Positions 1-9,430 of a DNA stretch of 64,000 nucleotides are shown here, in pieces. Source of the stretch: Blasia pusilla (taxonomy: Eukaryota; Marchantiophyta; Marchantiopsida; Blasiales); assembly GCA_050084515.1 (NCBI GenBank), contig CM114273.1:13578001-13642000 (forward strand). Reading direction: 5' to 3'. How positions within the stretch are numbered: position 1 is the first letter of the stretch; each line of letters opens with the position of its first letter. A program made the position numbers and the translations under genes. Below the pieces are notes generated by a model that saw only the letters and a program-made list of their open reading frames with translations, was not told where the DNA came from and made no database searches.

Positions 1-111
1 AGACTAGGTAGTAAGCATTTAGATGTTCCCAAAAGTGCTTTAGAGGGCCTTGCTATTGACTATGAGGACATGCTTGTTGAATTCTATAGTTCTCTGGAAA
101 AATTCTTCTAG
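1..111 (+). CDS. Possible 3' tail of a gene truncated by the window edge
   Basis: The first 36 codons are open from base 1 to a TAG at 109-111. The peptide is acidic and leucine-rich, which looks more like coding sequence than the AT-rich flank. No family is recognised. Only the left edge is open, so it could be a last exon or a chance frame. No polyadenylation signal is clear. Confidence 0.2.
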   Translation, partial: RLGSKHLDVPKSALEGLAIDYEDMLVEFYSSLEKFF

Positions 112-233
112 CTTTAGGTATCTGTACTCTAATCCAAAAACATATTTTTTTCCTCAAGTAGAAGTTGAATTTGTTACACCTTCTGTTGACTTGTCTTCTT
201 GAAATGATCTCTGCATTCTTTTTTAGATTAAGA

Positions 234-313
234 GCCCCTTCAGAATATTTGGGAGCCTGAGAGCTCCAAGTATTCTGAAGGGGCAAAATACTTGGCTCCC
301 AACTGGTTGGGAG
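234..313. repeat. Two adjacent strong inverted repeats
   Basis: Arms 234-256 and 263-284 pair over about 21 of 23 positions around a 6-base loop. The arm begins GCCCCTTCAGAATA and ends GGAGC. Immediately downstream, CTCCCAAC (296-303) and GTTGGGAG (306-313) form a perfect 8-bp stem with a 2-base loop. The sequence next to the first arm (about 285-295) partly repeats its core. This could be a MITE core or a processed hairpin RNA. No target duplication was found. Confidence 0.75.
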
Positions 314-1844
314 ATATAGCCAGATTCAAGACCTGCCAAGGATCTCCTTATAACATGTGAATTTTAGTTTAGAAAGTAAACTTGCACACATGTTTGCAAG
401 CAAGAAGGGAGGAGTTTATTGTACATGTTTGTTTTTGTAGCCTTCCCTCCCAAGTTCACAACCTTGAAGGAGATAAGAAAAGAATAGAAAACAAGCACAA
501 GCTTAAGGAAGAAAAGAATGAAGCATATATGGACAACATACACGGCCATAATGGAAAATTTGACCAGTAATTTTAAAAGCAGCAAGATCTTGGCCGGAGC
601 ACTTTTGGGATTGCCAAAAACCTGGCCATGCAAAGCTTCAAATTTTGGATTTTGATTGAATGCAAAAAGAAAACCCCAATTTTCAATTCTCCTTTTCAAT
701 ATTAGTGGCCACCATTGAACAACCTCCTTTCAAATTCTGGCCTAATTTTCTAGTACTCAAATATTATTTGAAGAATTATTAATTTTAAATCCTCCGTGGA
801 AACCAACTATTGTTGGAAATTTTCCCACAATCCCAACATTATCGAAATTATTAAGACACCATGAATCTTCTTGGGGATTTTACTCTATTAAAACTTCCAA
901 ACTTAAACAAAATTTCGTGTGCAACCTTGGTTTGTTACCCACTCCATATCCTCAAAAAAATATTTAATAAACTCATCTATCTTCTAAAGAAGATCTATAC
1001 TATTAACGGAGCATGGAGGGTTACTAATTGGGGAAAGGAAAAAAGAAAAATAAAAGGCATGATGGCTATAAGAAGTGAAGCCCGAATACCCTTAAAAATA
1101 CTCTGTTGTTTTACCATAAGAGACCTATTTTTTCTTCCCAATTTGTGCCTCGTATCGTGGTCTGAATGGTCGATTATTTTGTGCATCCAGGGAGACACGG
1201 GCCTTTGCTGAATCTAGTCTGATGGAGCCAGCCACACACCTGTTCGCCTTCAATCCTTCTTTAGAGCTGATAAATATACCGTAGAGAGGCGGAACTTGCA
1301 GAAGGGAGAGACAAAAGTGACTCGTTTGTAGTGGAGGTGGAGCAAAAGGAGGCGATGGAGCGAGTGGAGGTGGAAAAGAGTTACGATCGATGCAGTTATT
1401 TTTGACCAAAGGAACGTCATTGTCGCCCTATTAGAGAATGCCTCTAATCCCGAGCTCACCACTGATTTTTCATTCGACTCATTTTCAACGATTTTTCATT
1501 CGTTGCCGCCCCCAGAGTATCTCAAACTCCAACATAATCTTTTGCAAAGCGGGAAGATTTGCTATGGTTGTTACAAATTTACAAGTTTTAATGAAATCTT
1601 CTTACGAGCTCGCTACAAATGAATTCCAAGATTGCGCCATACAGAGAGAGACACACACTTACGCTTTGGTCCAAAGCCAATGCGTTTACCATCCTCTGCC
1701 CTCAATTGTCCCCACTCAACCGAATCTGCTTTGGGCTTCTAAACTCACCCACACAAGAGATCGCACCCCTATCCTCCCTAAATTCCACCTCTGATCAGGC
1801 CCCTCGCAATGTGACCTAATAGCTCCTAGCCTCTTTTTTTTTTT
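314..1844. other. Non-coding stretch, nothing assigned
   Basis: AT-rich sequence with short open frames on both strands that lack domain features or convincing splice sites. No RNA gene or element boundary is seen. Confidence 0.5.
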
Positions 1845-2218
1845 TTGGCTTCTCTCTCCTTTGCAGGCTCCTCTCCCAAAGTTCATGTTTATAAAGAGAG
1901 AGGCTTCTCTCTATCGTGCGCATACATATCGCTACACAACATACATCATTGGTCACATCTACACCACACAACACCGATCTTCTCCATACACGGGTCAATC
2001 CACACATGTACAAAAATCAACTCATACATATATATGGAGATCCCACAAAAAAATAAAGAGTAGTAAAAACGGCATACCCGGCCTAAAACTCCACTCCTCA
2101 ATCTACATTGGCATATTGAGCCTCGTCCACCCTGTGCTATCAAGGAATCCAAACGCTAGCACCCTAGTCCTATCTCACATACATACAAGAGAGGTGCTCC
2201 AACGGCCCAACATGAGAA

Positions 2219-2347
2219 AGATGGCTTAGGAAAGCCATCTTCCTCTCTTATATAGAGTTGGGAAGAGCCAAAAGGCTCTTCCCCTAAAAATAGCCATCCC
2301 CTTGGTAACCTGCATGCATAGGTTACTAGGGGCGGGTGACCTGGTCA
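2219..2347 (+). other. Array of consecutive stem-loops
   Basis: Three strong hairpins lie within 114 bp. AGATGGCTT/AAGCCATCT spans 2219-2240 (perfect 9 bp, 4-base loop). GGGAAGAGCC/GGCTCTTCCC spans 2260-2283 (perfect 10 bp, AAAA loop). CCCCTTGGTAACCT pairs with AGGTTACTAGGGG at 2298-2332 around a palindromic 8-base loop. A short palindrome, TGACCTGGTCA, follows at 2337-2347. A TATA box sits between the first and second hairpins, so hairpins two onward would fall near or in a transcript leader. Confidence 0.8.
2249..2254 (+). promoter_or_regulatory. TATA-like box inside the LTR-like block
   Basis: TATATA in the context CTTATATAGAG lies about 340 bp into the block, where a U3 promoter would be expected if the block is a plus-oriented LTR. 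Transcription is not shown, and orientation is not independently established. Confidence 0.35.
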
Positions 2348-2564
2348 ACAAGTCATCTTGCTGTGAAAGTCCTCAACATGAAAGTTGTTAGAAACAACGT
2401 TCCTGACACCATGGACCTATCCTCAACCTTATCCGACACCGTGGGACAATATTACACTCAAGATAGTCCGCTGGCTCCTACACCCTATCCACGATAGATC
2501 TCTTCCTACCGGCTACTCAGATGTGACATCTCTCCTTTGCAGCCTCCTCTCTCAATGTTCGTGT

Positions 2565-2565
<1 letters not shown>

Positions 2566-2639
<74 letters not shown>
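2566..2639. repeat. (GA)n microsatellite, about 74 bp
   Basis: Uninterrupted AG/GA dinucleotides. It directly follows one copy of the CCTCCTCTCTCAA unit. Confidence 0.98.
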
Positions 2640-2642
<3 letters not shown>

Positions 2643-2778
2643 GTGAAATGTGACTAGCCTCTCTCTTATCTACGGCTTCTCTATCCTTTGTGAGCTCCTC
2701 TCTCAAGGTATTCGTGTTTACAGATCAGCCTCCTCTCTCAAGGTTCGTGTGAGAGAGAGAGAGGGAATCCAGCTTTGT

Positions 2779-2926
2779 GGAATTCCAAATTGCGGTTGAA
2801 AACATGGAGTGGGGATTGGAAATGAAGTTGAAAACATGGACCTGGGATTCCAAATGCGCTTAGAAAGAAGGTCCTAGTGATTCAAAATGTGCGTGAAAAC
2901 ATGGATTATGGCTTGAAAATGCGCTC
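2779..2926 (+). repeat. 32-bp minisatellite, about 4.5 units
   Basis: Units run 2779-2810, 2811-2842, 2843-2874, 2875-2906 and a partial 2907-2926, each exactly 32 bp. The shared core is GATTCCAAATGCG followed by TTGAAAACATGGA. GAAAACATGGA is exact in units 1, 2 and 4 and degenerate in unit 3. No coding potential is apparent. Confidence 0.8.
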
Positions 2927-3252
2927 AAAATTCCACGAGCATAGGCGATCTCTTTCTCTCTCGCATTAGCTAGATTTGGAAAGAGTTCAACTAACATTGA
3001 GATTGACAAAGTAAAACTCTCAGAGACTAAAAAAGAGGAGAAAAATTGTGTAGGCATTGCAACTCGGGGTTCATTGATGATGAACATCGTTCAATTTCCC
3101 AAAGCAGCTTCCACGATCACATTACACCAGAATTTCCTCGCCTCTCCCGAGTCTCTACCCTCGAAGTCTCCGAGGTCAAGACTAGATGGCAGTTCAGATA
3201 GCTCAATTCTTGCAAGGTATGTGAAAGGCTACTCAACATCACTTGGCACAAA

Positions 3253-3355
<103 letters not shown>

Positions 3356-3737
3356 TGTGTGAGCGCAGTCCGCCCGATTGAGTCCAATCCCAAATCACAA
3401 CATCCTACTGAACCAATACCTATACAAAAAAATGCACGCATTTCGTAGCCTACCCATTTGCATTGTCACCTCTGACTTTGAATCGTTTGCCTATGCTTCC
3501 ACATCCACTTCAAATCTCACCCTCACCCTCTCCTCCTCCATCTCTCTTTTTCTCTCTTCATCTATGCGCTTGCTTAGTCCAACCCCATTTGGATTCCGTA
3601 CTTGTAAGCTTTGCAGATTCAAAATTTCATGACACAGTTCGACAGTAGTACCAATATGGCTGGAATTCGATGCGATCCGACGCAATTCTGAATCCAAATT
3701 TGTAGGTGGTGAGAGTAAGTGCGAGCGAACGTTGAGC

Positions 3738-3740
<3 letters not shown>

Positions 3741-3796
<56 letters not shown>
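3741..3796. repeat. (GA)n microsatellite, about 56 bp
   Basis: Pure GA dinucleotides. It is the third long GA/CT tract within 1.3 kb. Confidence 0.98.
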
Positions 3797-3798
<2 letters not shown>

Positions 3799-5075
3799 CA
3801 TGTGACCAAGAATTTGAAGTGGCGTATTTCAACACAGTCTTTAGGTTCAGTCCAATGGATGATTTGTTCGCGTTGCATGGTATGCAAATACCAAGAAGCC
3901 CACCGCATTCCTCACATTCATTGTTCACTTGTCGATGCTTCCTTCATCGCTGCAACTCCTTCGCCTTATGCCTTCGTTTTTTATTCATTCCGAATTTTCG
4001 TTCGAATTCTCAAAGAATCTAGATTATAATTTTTTTTCTTACTCTGATACAGATATTTCCAGCCGTGCATTTGCATGGCACAAATAGATAAGAACTTCCG
4101 TTTTGGAGATGAGACGCAGCATTTAAGCCTCTTAAGCTCTAATTTAAAATCCCTCGAGCTGAAGACCTACGCGAATACCGCGCGGCCTAAGTTCTGCGCG
4201 CTATCTTACTTGACAACGGCCAAAACCGGGTAGAGGGGATGAAAGGAGAAAACCCCGTGGTAGCAAACTTAGTAACTAAAGGTTTTATGTGCTAAAATTT
4301 GGCCCCGATGCATCCGGCATTCTCACTAGTAATAAAAATAGGAGGAATATCTTTTCAAATGAGATTTTATCCGATATCTTCCAAATGCTGGTAGGTGTGT
4401 AGATGGAGGACGACATTAGTAATGGTGTCTGCCTACTTGCAATTTAATCGGAACCGACTCACGATTCCGTCGGGTCGAGCAGGAAAAAGGTCGTGCAGAC
4501 ACGGGTCCTCTGTGTACAACAATCATCGACTGCCACATGTATGTATATATTCTCATCCGGTGACCAATAGAGTCTCGGTTCATTGCAGAGTTCAACTCTG
4601 CGTCGTCACTCGTATAATTATAGAGAGGTTCAGGTGTAGTGACTACGGTGTCCAGTGAACATCCGTCGACGCTCCAAACCCATCAGAGTGATGTCGGCAC
4701 AAGTTCCTAAAGTATCCGCGCAGACGCGTGTCCAGCACATGGCGTAACTGAATTTCACAACTCATCGACCGACTTCATCGAGTAGTCTGCCCTGTCACGA
4801 CCGATCACCGTACCTATGTGGCAAGTCCGTGGCGAAGGGCTCATTCGTCCGATCAACTTGGATGGATAAGAGCCACACCTGAAGCCGCCCAGTGTACGTT
4901 TCCGATTCGCTTCTATTCCTTGTGACCGCCCCCCCCTCCCTTCAATCTTTATGGAATTCCAGATTCAAATCAAATGAATGAATGGTATCTGACCAGAGCT
5001 GTAGATGTACGTGGACGTCTTCGTATCGGAAATGGCAAGTCCAATGGAGAGTGATAGAATTCCGAAGGGATACGA

Positions 5076-5106
5076 TTCCAGCTGACTCTTGAAAAGTCAG
5101 CTGGAA
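5076..5106. repeat. Perfect 12-bp inverted repeat
   Basis: TTCCAGCTGACT (5076-5087) and AGTCAGCTGGAA (5095-5106) form a perfect stem with a 7-base loop. GTTCGAGTCC, a pol III B-box-like decamer, follows within about 10 bp. GGGATA upstream can pair with TATCCC downstream. It resembles a distorted tRNA-derived fold, but no D arm or A box is recognisable. Confidence 0.7.
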
Positions 5107-7388
5107 CTCTTGTTCGAGTCCCATCATATCCCAACCGCCAACTGCGCATCTGTTCAACTGCGACAGTTCGTATTTTTACGAGCTTTCGAGCCAAACGGCG
5201 ACACGGCGACTAGTCAGCGGCGTAAATTGAACCGAACTTAAACTGCGCGCACGCAGTGAACTTACCCCAGCTCACACCCCAACTGCAAGGGCGCCTGCCT
5301 ATTTCTAGATCCCACCCATTAGAGAACGAAGACATCAAGGTCTACTAGTCATGCGTCCAGTGGCAAAAGTGATGGCAAAACTACTCTTGTCACCAAATCT
5401 GGGAGTGTGCCAACGTTGTAGATCCAAACTGCACGAGTTTTGTACGTATACGCTGTGGACTGAATTTCGATTTGTTTGATACTTTGGACTGAGACGGAGT
5501 GAAAGCTCGTCGCATTAGCCAATGGGAGTCAGTACTATATATATATAGCTATTTACATCCCATTATAGAGATGATATTCCCTACGTGCAACCTGGATAGA
5601 CTACGTTGGCTGCAAAGATCAAATCTTTCAAAATCTGGAATAGAATAAAGTAGCCCATCGTGACCTTCGAATCAACATGATGTTCATTCGTGCTTCCATA
5701 ATCGACATCAACTTCTGGACGTCATCAAGAGACTAAGTTCGATTTCTTTAAAGCTCCTCGAGCTTACCATCTTTGTCATCTTCCTCCGTTTTTCCATTCT
5801 GTATAGTACTCTGTTCAAATTCTCCATCAAATTTCTATCTCTAGTATTTTTCTTTTATCTTATGTTTTTCCAATTAATTATATTTTCATACAGATTGATT
5901 ATCCAAGTACTCTTGTAGAGAAAATGAACGTCTAAAAAATTCCAACATCTTGTAAAGGTCCATATATGAAACTTTAAGACTTGCCATGTGGTACTAAATG
6001 AAGCCTAAACATGTAGGGACAACATGACATGAATCTCTCCATTTGAAGATATGTTGTCTCCAAGCTCTTGTTGAATTTAACGCAAGTCAAATCAGGTTGG
6101 TGCTTGTAGTATAAAAGGTGAGTATGTGAAACGAAGTGCATACATACCTTATGGGTTATTGTTGGATTCTCAACATCCACTTCAGTGAGCACCATTAATC
6201 TAATCGGCCCCTTGTATGAGGAGAAGTCTAGATTGATAGTTCCGACTTAGACGTCGAAGGAGTCATAGTAATATAACGTAGGTGGTTTATGGAGTAGCGT
6301 TACTAGGATTATCTAATCCTATATTGCATCATGGTCCGGTGGCGTAGCCCTTGGTATGCCAAGACGACGCGAGGGTCCGGGGCCACAGCCCCTGGAAAAT
6401 TTTTCTATTAATAGAAACGAAGGAAAATAGGTAAAAAAAACCCTAGTTTCTCGGGGTAGTGAAATAGTCGGGAGCCGCAATGGTAGCGCATTCTCGTATG
6501 TCAAGTTATCTCCATGTTCAGGTTCCATCAAAGCTCTTCTGTGAGTGCACGGACGGACTAGGCCACTTTATATCTTTAAGTTTTGTAAAGATTTCAGTGA
6601 TTTCGTCACTTTCTGTTTTCTCACAATTACAAAATTATAAATCCAATGATAAAATGCTACATATGGTGATTCAAGCCTACAAAGTAGGCACTTTTGAAGC
6701 TTTTATACCACATTAAGATTCAAACAAAACAAATTACACAAAAATTTAGACACAAATTTTTGTTTGGTGCCACAAGGATTTTTACTCTAATACTCTATTG
6801 CATGCAAGTTTGCACGAAAGCAATGAATTCAATCTAGTGCGGGCTAGTGCAAGCCAAGCATGGGCTTACAACTGACATACCCATTCGGTCCCTGCCCGAC
6901 ATCCTTAATATGAGCCCATGCCTTTTCCTACATTTTGAACCCGCGTGACGACCCGAGTTCCAAAAAACCCTGGGGTCAGGGACCAGTTAGCATATCTGTG
7001 GATATGTTACATGTTTTAACTTGTTTGGACAAGTCCATTTCCGGGTGATCTTTTTCATAATGTAGTATAATTTTACTTCTTCTTTTTCCCCCATTTTCTT
7101 TTAGATACATCAATTGCATCATACTTTTCTAATTTTATCCCGGAGTCTCTTTTCCCTCTCTTATGTCAGTTTACAATGAGATTAATCTTTCTATAGATTC
7201 TTCCGCATATTTGATAAATTTTTTCCCATACTTCTCCACAAAATTCAATAGTAAAATTTTACCCTCTCTACACCTCAAACTTAAAGTAGACTAAGGGTTG
7301 AATCTAGGAAATATTTTTCAATTTCCTTCTTACGCATAATAGTTTATTCAAATTTTCTAACAAAAGATAAACACTAGCAAGCTTGATT

Positions 7389-7423
7389 ACCAAGATTACA
7401 CACAGTTAGCGTGTAATCTTGGT
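7389..7423. repeat. Perfect 13-bp inverted repeat
   Basis: ACCAAGATTACAC (7389-7401) and GTGTAATCTTGGT (7411-7423) pair perfectly around a 9-base loop in AT-rich sequence. No T-tract or adjacent gene suggests a terminator. Confidence 0.8.
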
Positions 7424-8375
7424 TGCAAAACAAAACATCTAGGATACGCCAAATTGTGAGAGTTGAAATGGGAGAAAGCCATAAGATGCAACAAAATGTG
7501 GGCTGAGGTTCCAAGATGAGTTTTGGGGAGTAAAGATGGGGAGAATATACAAGACTCCCTTAAGTCATATTGGCTCGCAAGTCGCTAACCATGATTAGGT
7601 TGAGGGCCACAAGTGAGGCTCCTCATTCCCACGGCCACAACTTCCTCTCCATTCACGGCTCCAACTTTCACCCATATCTCCTCCAACTTTCCCATAATTA
7701 TACAATTTAAGTTATTTTGTTTATTATCCTACCAGTTGTGCGGATGAGGATCTCACAAGCCTACATCCAATACCACATGCACAATTGCGTGAACGGAAGA
7801 AGCCTACTTTTGTGTGAATGTACATTGCATCTCACATACCCTAGCTCCATGAGGTGGTGTTAAATTGTTGTGCTTCAATTTTATAGAAAGTGAAGATTAT
7901 TTTTTTGTCCCCCATTTAGTAACCATGTGTTTGTTTAATAGTATAGAAATCTAAGTAAAAAAAGTATTAAAATGATATCTTATTGAAGAGGAGAATCTAT
8001 ATACTAATTGGAAGATGTAGTTTTTTTAAGCTGCTCCTCTGTATGACGCGTGTCACTAAACTTCTCTCAAAAATACTGAAATTGGTAAAGAGAGTGAAGT
8101 TATTAATCGGGGCATGGATCCCTCCGTACTTTGTGGGTCCTGACTAGTGTGTCCTTTAAAGAGTTTAACTGATTAAAAACCCCCCACAAGGTACTTCCCT
8201 TAGTACTCCCTTCAAACTAAAGCTCAAACGACTTTTATGGAAGTCTTATCTTAAAGCTTCTGCTAGAGAATAGTTAAATTAATTACTTATACACTATCAT
8301 CAAATATAGTTACCAAAATAAACTTCTGCAAAGGACCGTGCCATGGACGGCCTTCACTCTCTTTCAGACCCCTTA

Positions 8376-8606
8376 GGGACTGATTCCATGCACGCAGGAA
8401 ATCGGCGACGGTAGAGCGTCGTTGATTTTTTTGCGCCCACAACTTTTAGTTGCAGAATTCATCCAGCGTCGTGGCGACCCATTTAAGTGAATTTTTTTAG
8501 AAACCAATTGAAACCAATAGATTTTTCTATGGTGAACCGTTGATAAAATTTTTGGACCCACAAATGGGTTTCCGCGACTGACGTGCGTGCACATGGAATT
8601 GGGCCC
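8376..8606. mobile_element. Tourist/PIF-Harbinger-like MITE, 231 bp
   Basis: The element is flanked by TTA on both sides (8373-8375 and 8607-8609), the 3-bp duplication typical of the PIF/Harbinger superfamily. The left terminus begins GGGACTGATTCCATGCACGC. The right terminus read on the other strand begins GGGCCCAATTCCATGTGCAC. The first 15 bases agree at 12 positions, with a 2-base indel after that. There is no open reading frame of note, so mobilisation would need a transposase from elsewhere. The class call rests on the TTA duplication and the GGG-starting terminal inverted repeats. Confidence 0.7.
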
Positions 8607-8609
8607 TTA

Positions 8610-9430
8610 AACGTGAAAAAGGGGGAGGCCACCTTCTGTCTCTCCGGGGCCAGTTTTGGCCCTTGGAGTTTTTTTTGTTTTCTATGCCCACCTTATTTGT
8701 ATCCCGATGAGTTTCCCATCCTCTTTTCTATTTAAGTTTTTTTATTTTCTTAAACGTGAAAAAATATTTGCAAGAGAAATTTAATGCCACGCATTAAACA
8801 GAGAGCGGCTTAAACATGTGTTAAACTGCATCTTCCGATTAGAATATATTTATACCCCGATTGAAGGAATTGCTTGACTGTGGTGGAAATGCTTGCTCTT
8901 GAGGAGGAGGGGGACTATGGAGGAAGACTATGGCGGACGTTTCGAATTTTGTTTGTAACTATTTCCATAGTGATCCAATCTTTTCAATTTAAGGCCCAAT
9001 GTGTTCATCTTCTCAAGCTTGAACTTTGGGTTCTTCTTTTTTCCACTTAAGATTGAGATTTCCAAAGTTCTTGGGATCTTTGGACCTCCTTCTCTCCAAA
9101 ATGTGCTCATAGATTCCTATACGCAATTTCAAACATAGCGCTCTTCTTATAGAGTGATACCGGGTTACCATCGATTTAAGGGATTCCTCTTGCTTTTCTG
9201 GATCTTTTGATACGGGCTGGGCCCAACATTACGAACTCATTCCCTCATAGCGGTCATTGGTGGGTGGCTCACTTACTCCCCACATCCTCTTTTTTCAGTG
9301 TTTCTAATTTCTTTCATAACTTTCTTCTCGAATGTCGGTTTTGAGCGTGTTTGGTCCTGTTTCGATCATCTTGACGAGCTCGTTCTTTTGATATCAAGTA
9401 GGTTTTCTACTTTTTCTTCCTTCTTTGTAG
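8610..9430. other. Non-coding stretch before the non-LTR element
   Basis: No gene recognised. The stretch just before 9431 is pyrimidine-rich and ends CTTCTTTGTAG, which would serve as an intron acceptor or simply as an in-frame stop ahead of the element's reading frame. The 5' end of the element may lie in here. Confidence 0.4.

Larger units (their letters stand above)
1912..2528. repeat. LTR-like block (probable solo LTR)
   Basis: The left end, TATCGTGCGCATACATATC, matches the start of the LTR at 36093 (TGTCGTGCGCATACATATC) in 18 of 19 bases. The right end, GATGTGACA, matches the ends of the LTRs at 36697 and 50889. TCTC lies on both sides, but the flank is low-complexity CT, so the target duplication is not decisive. 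The length, 617 bp, is close to the 605-bp copy. The middle has diverged too far to align by eye, so membership of the same family is an inference from the termini. It contains a TATA box and several stem-loops. Confidence 0.45.
1845..2764 (+). repeat. Short repeat unit linked to GA tracts, interrupted by an LTR-like block
   Basis: A motif close to CCTCCTCTCTCAAGGTTCGTG occurs at about 1867, 2542, 2693 and 2729. Copies at 2542 and 2729 are followed directly by (GA)n. The first copy is followed by GAGAGAG before the LTR-like block at 1912-2528. The block therefore appears to have inserted into a pre-existing tandem array of this GA-containing unit. Confidence 0.6.
3797..8375. other. Intergenic stretch without recognised genes
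   Basis: Only short unsupported frames are seen. Notable contents are a C-run near 4928, an AT run near 5540 and the inverted repeats at 5076-5106 and 7389-7423. The part after about 5.7 kb is distinctly AT-rich. Confidence 0.5.

Noticed and set aside
5076-5135. A possible tRNA gene around the B-box-like GTTCGAGTCC
   Set aside because: The T stem does not pair properly, no D arm or A box is present, and the central stem is too long for an anticodon arm.
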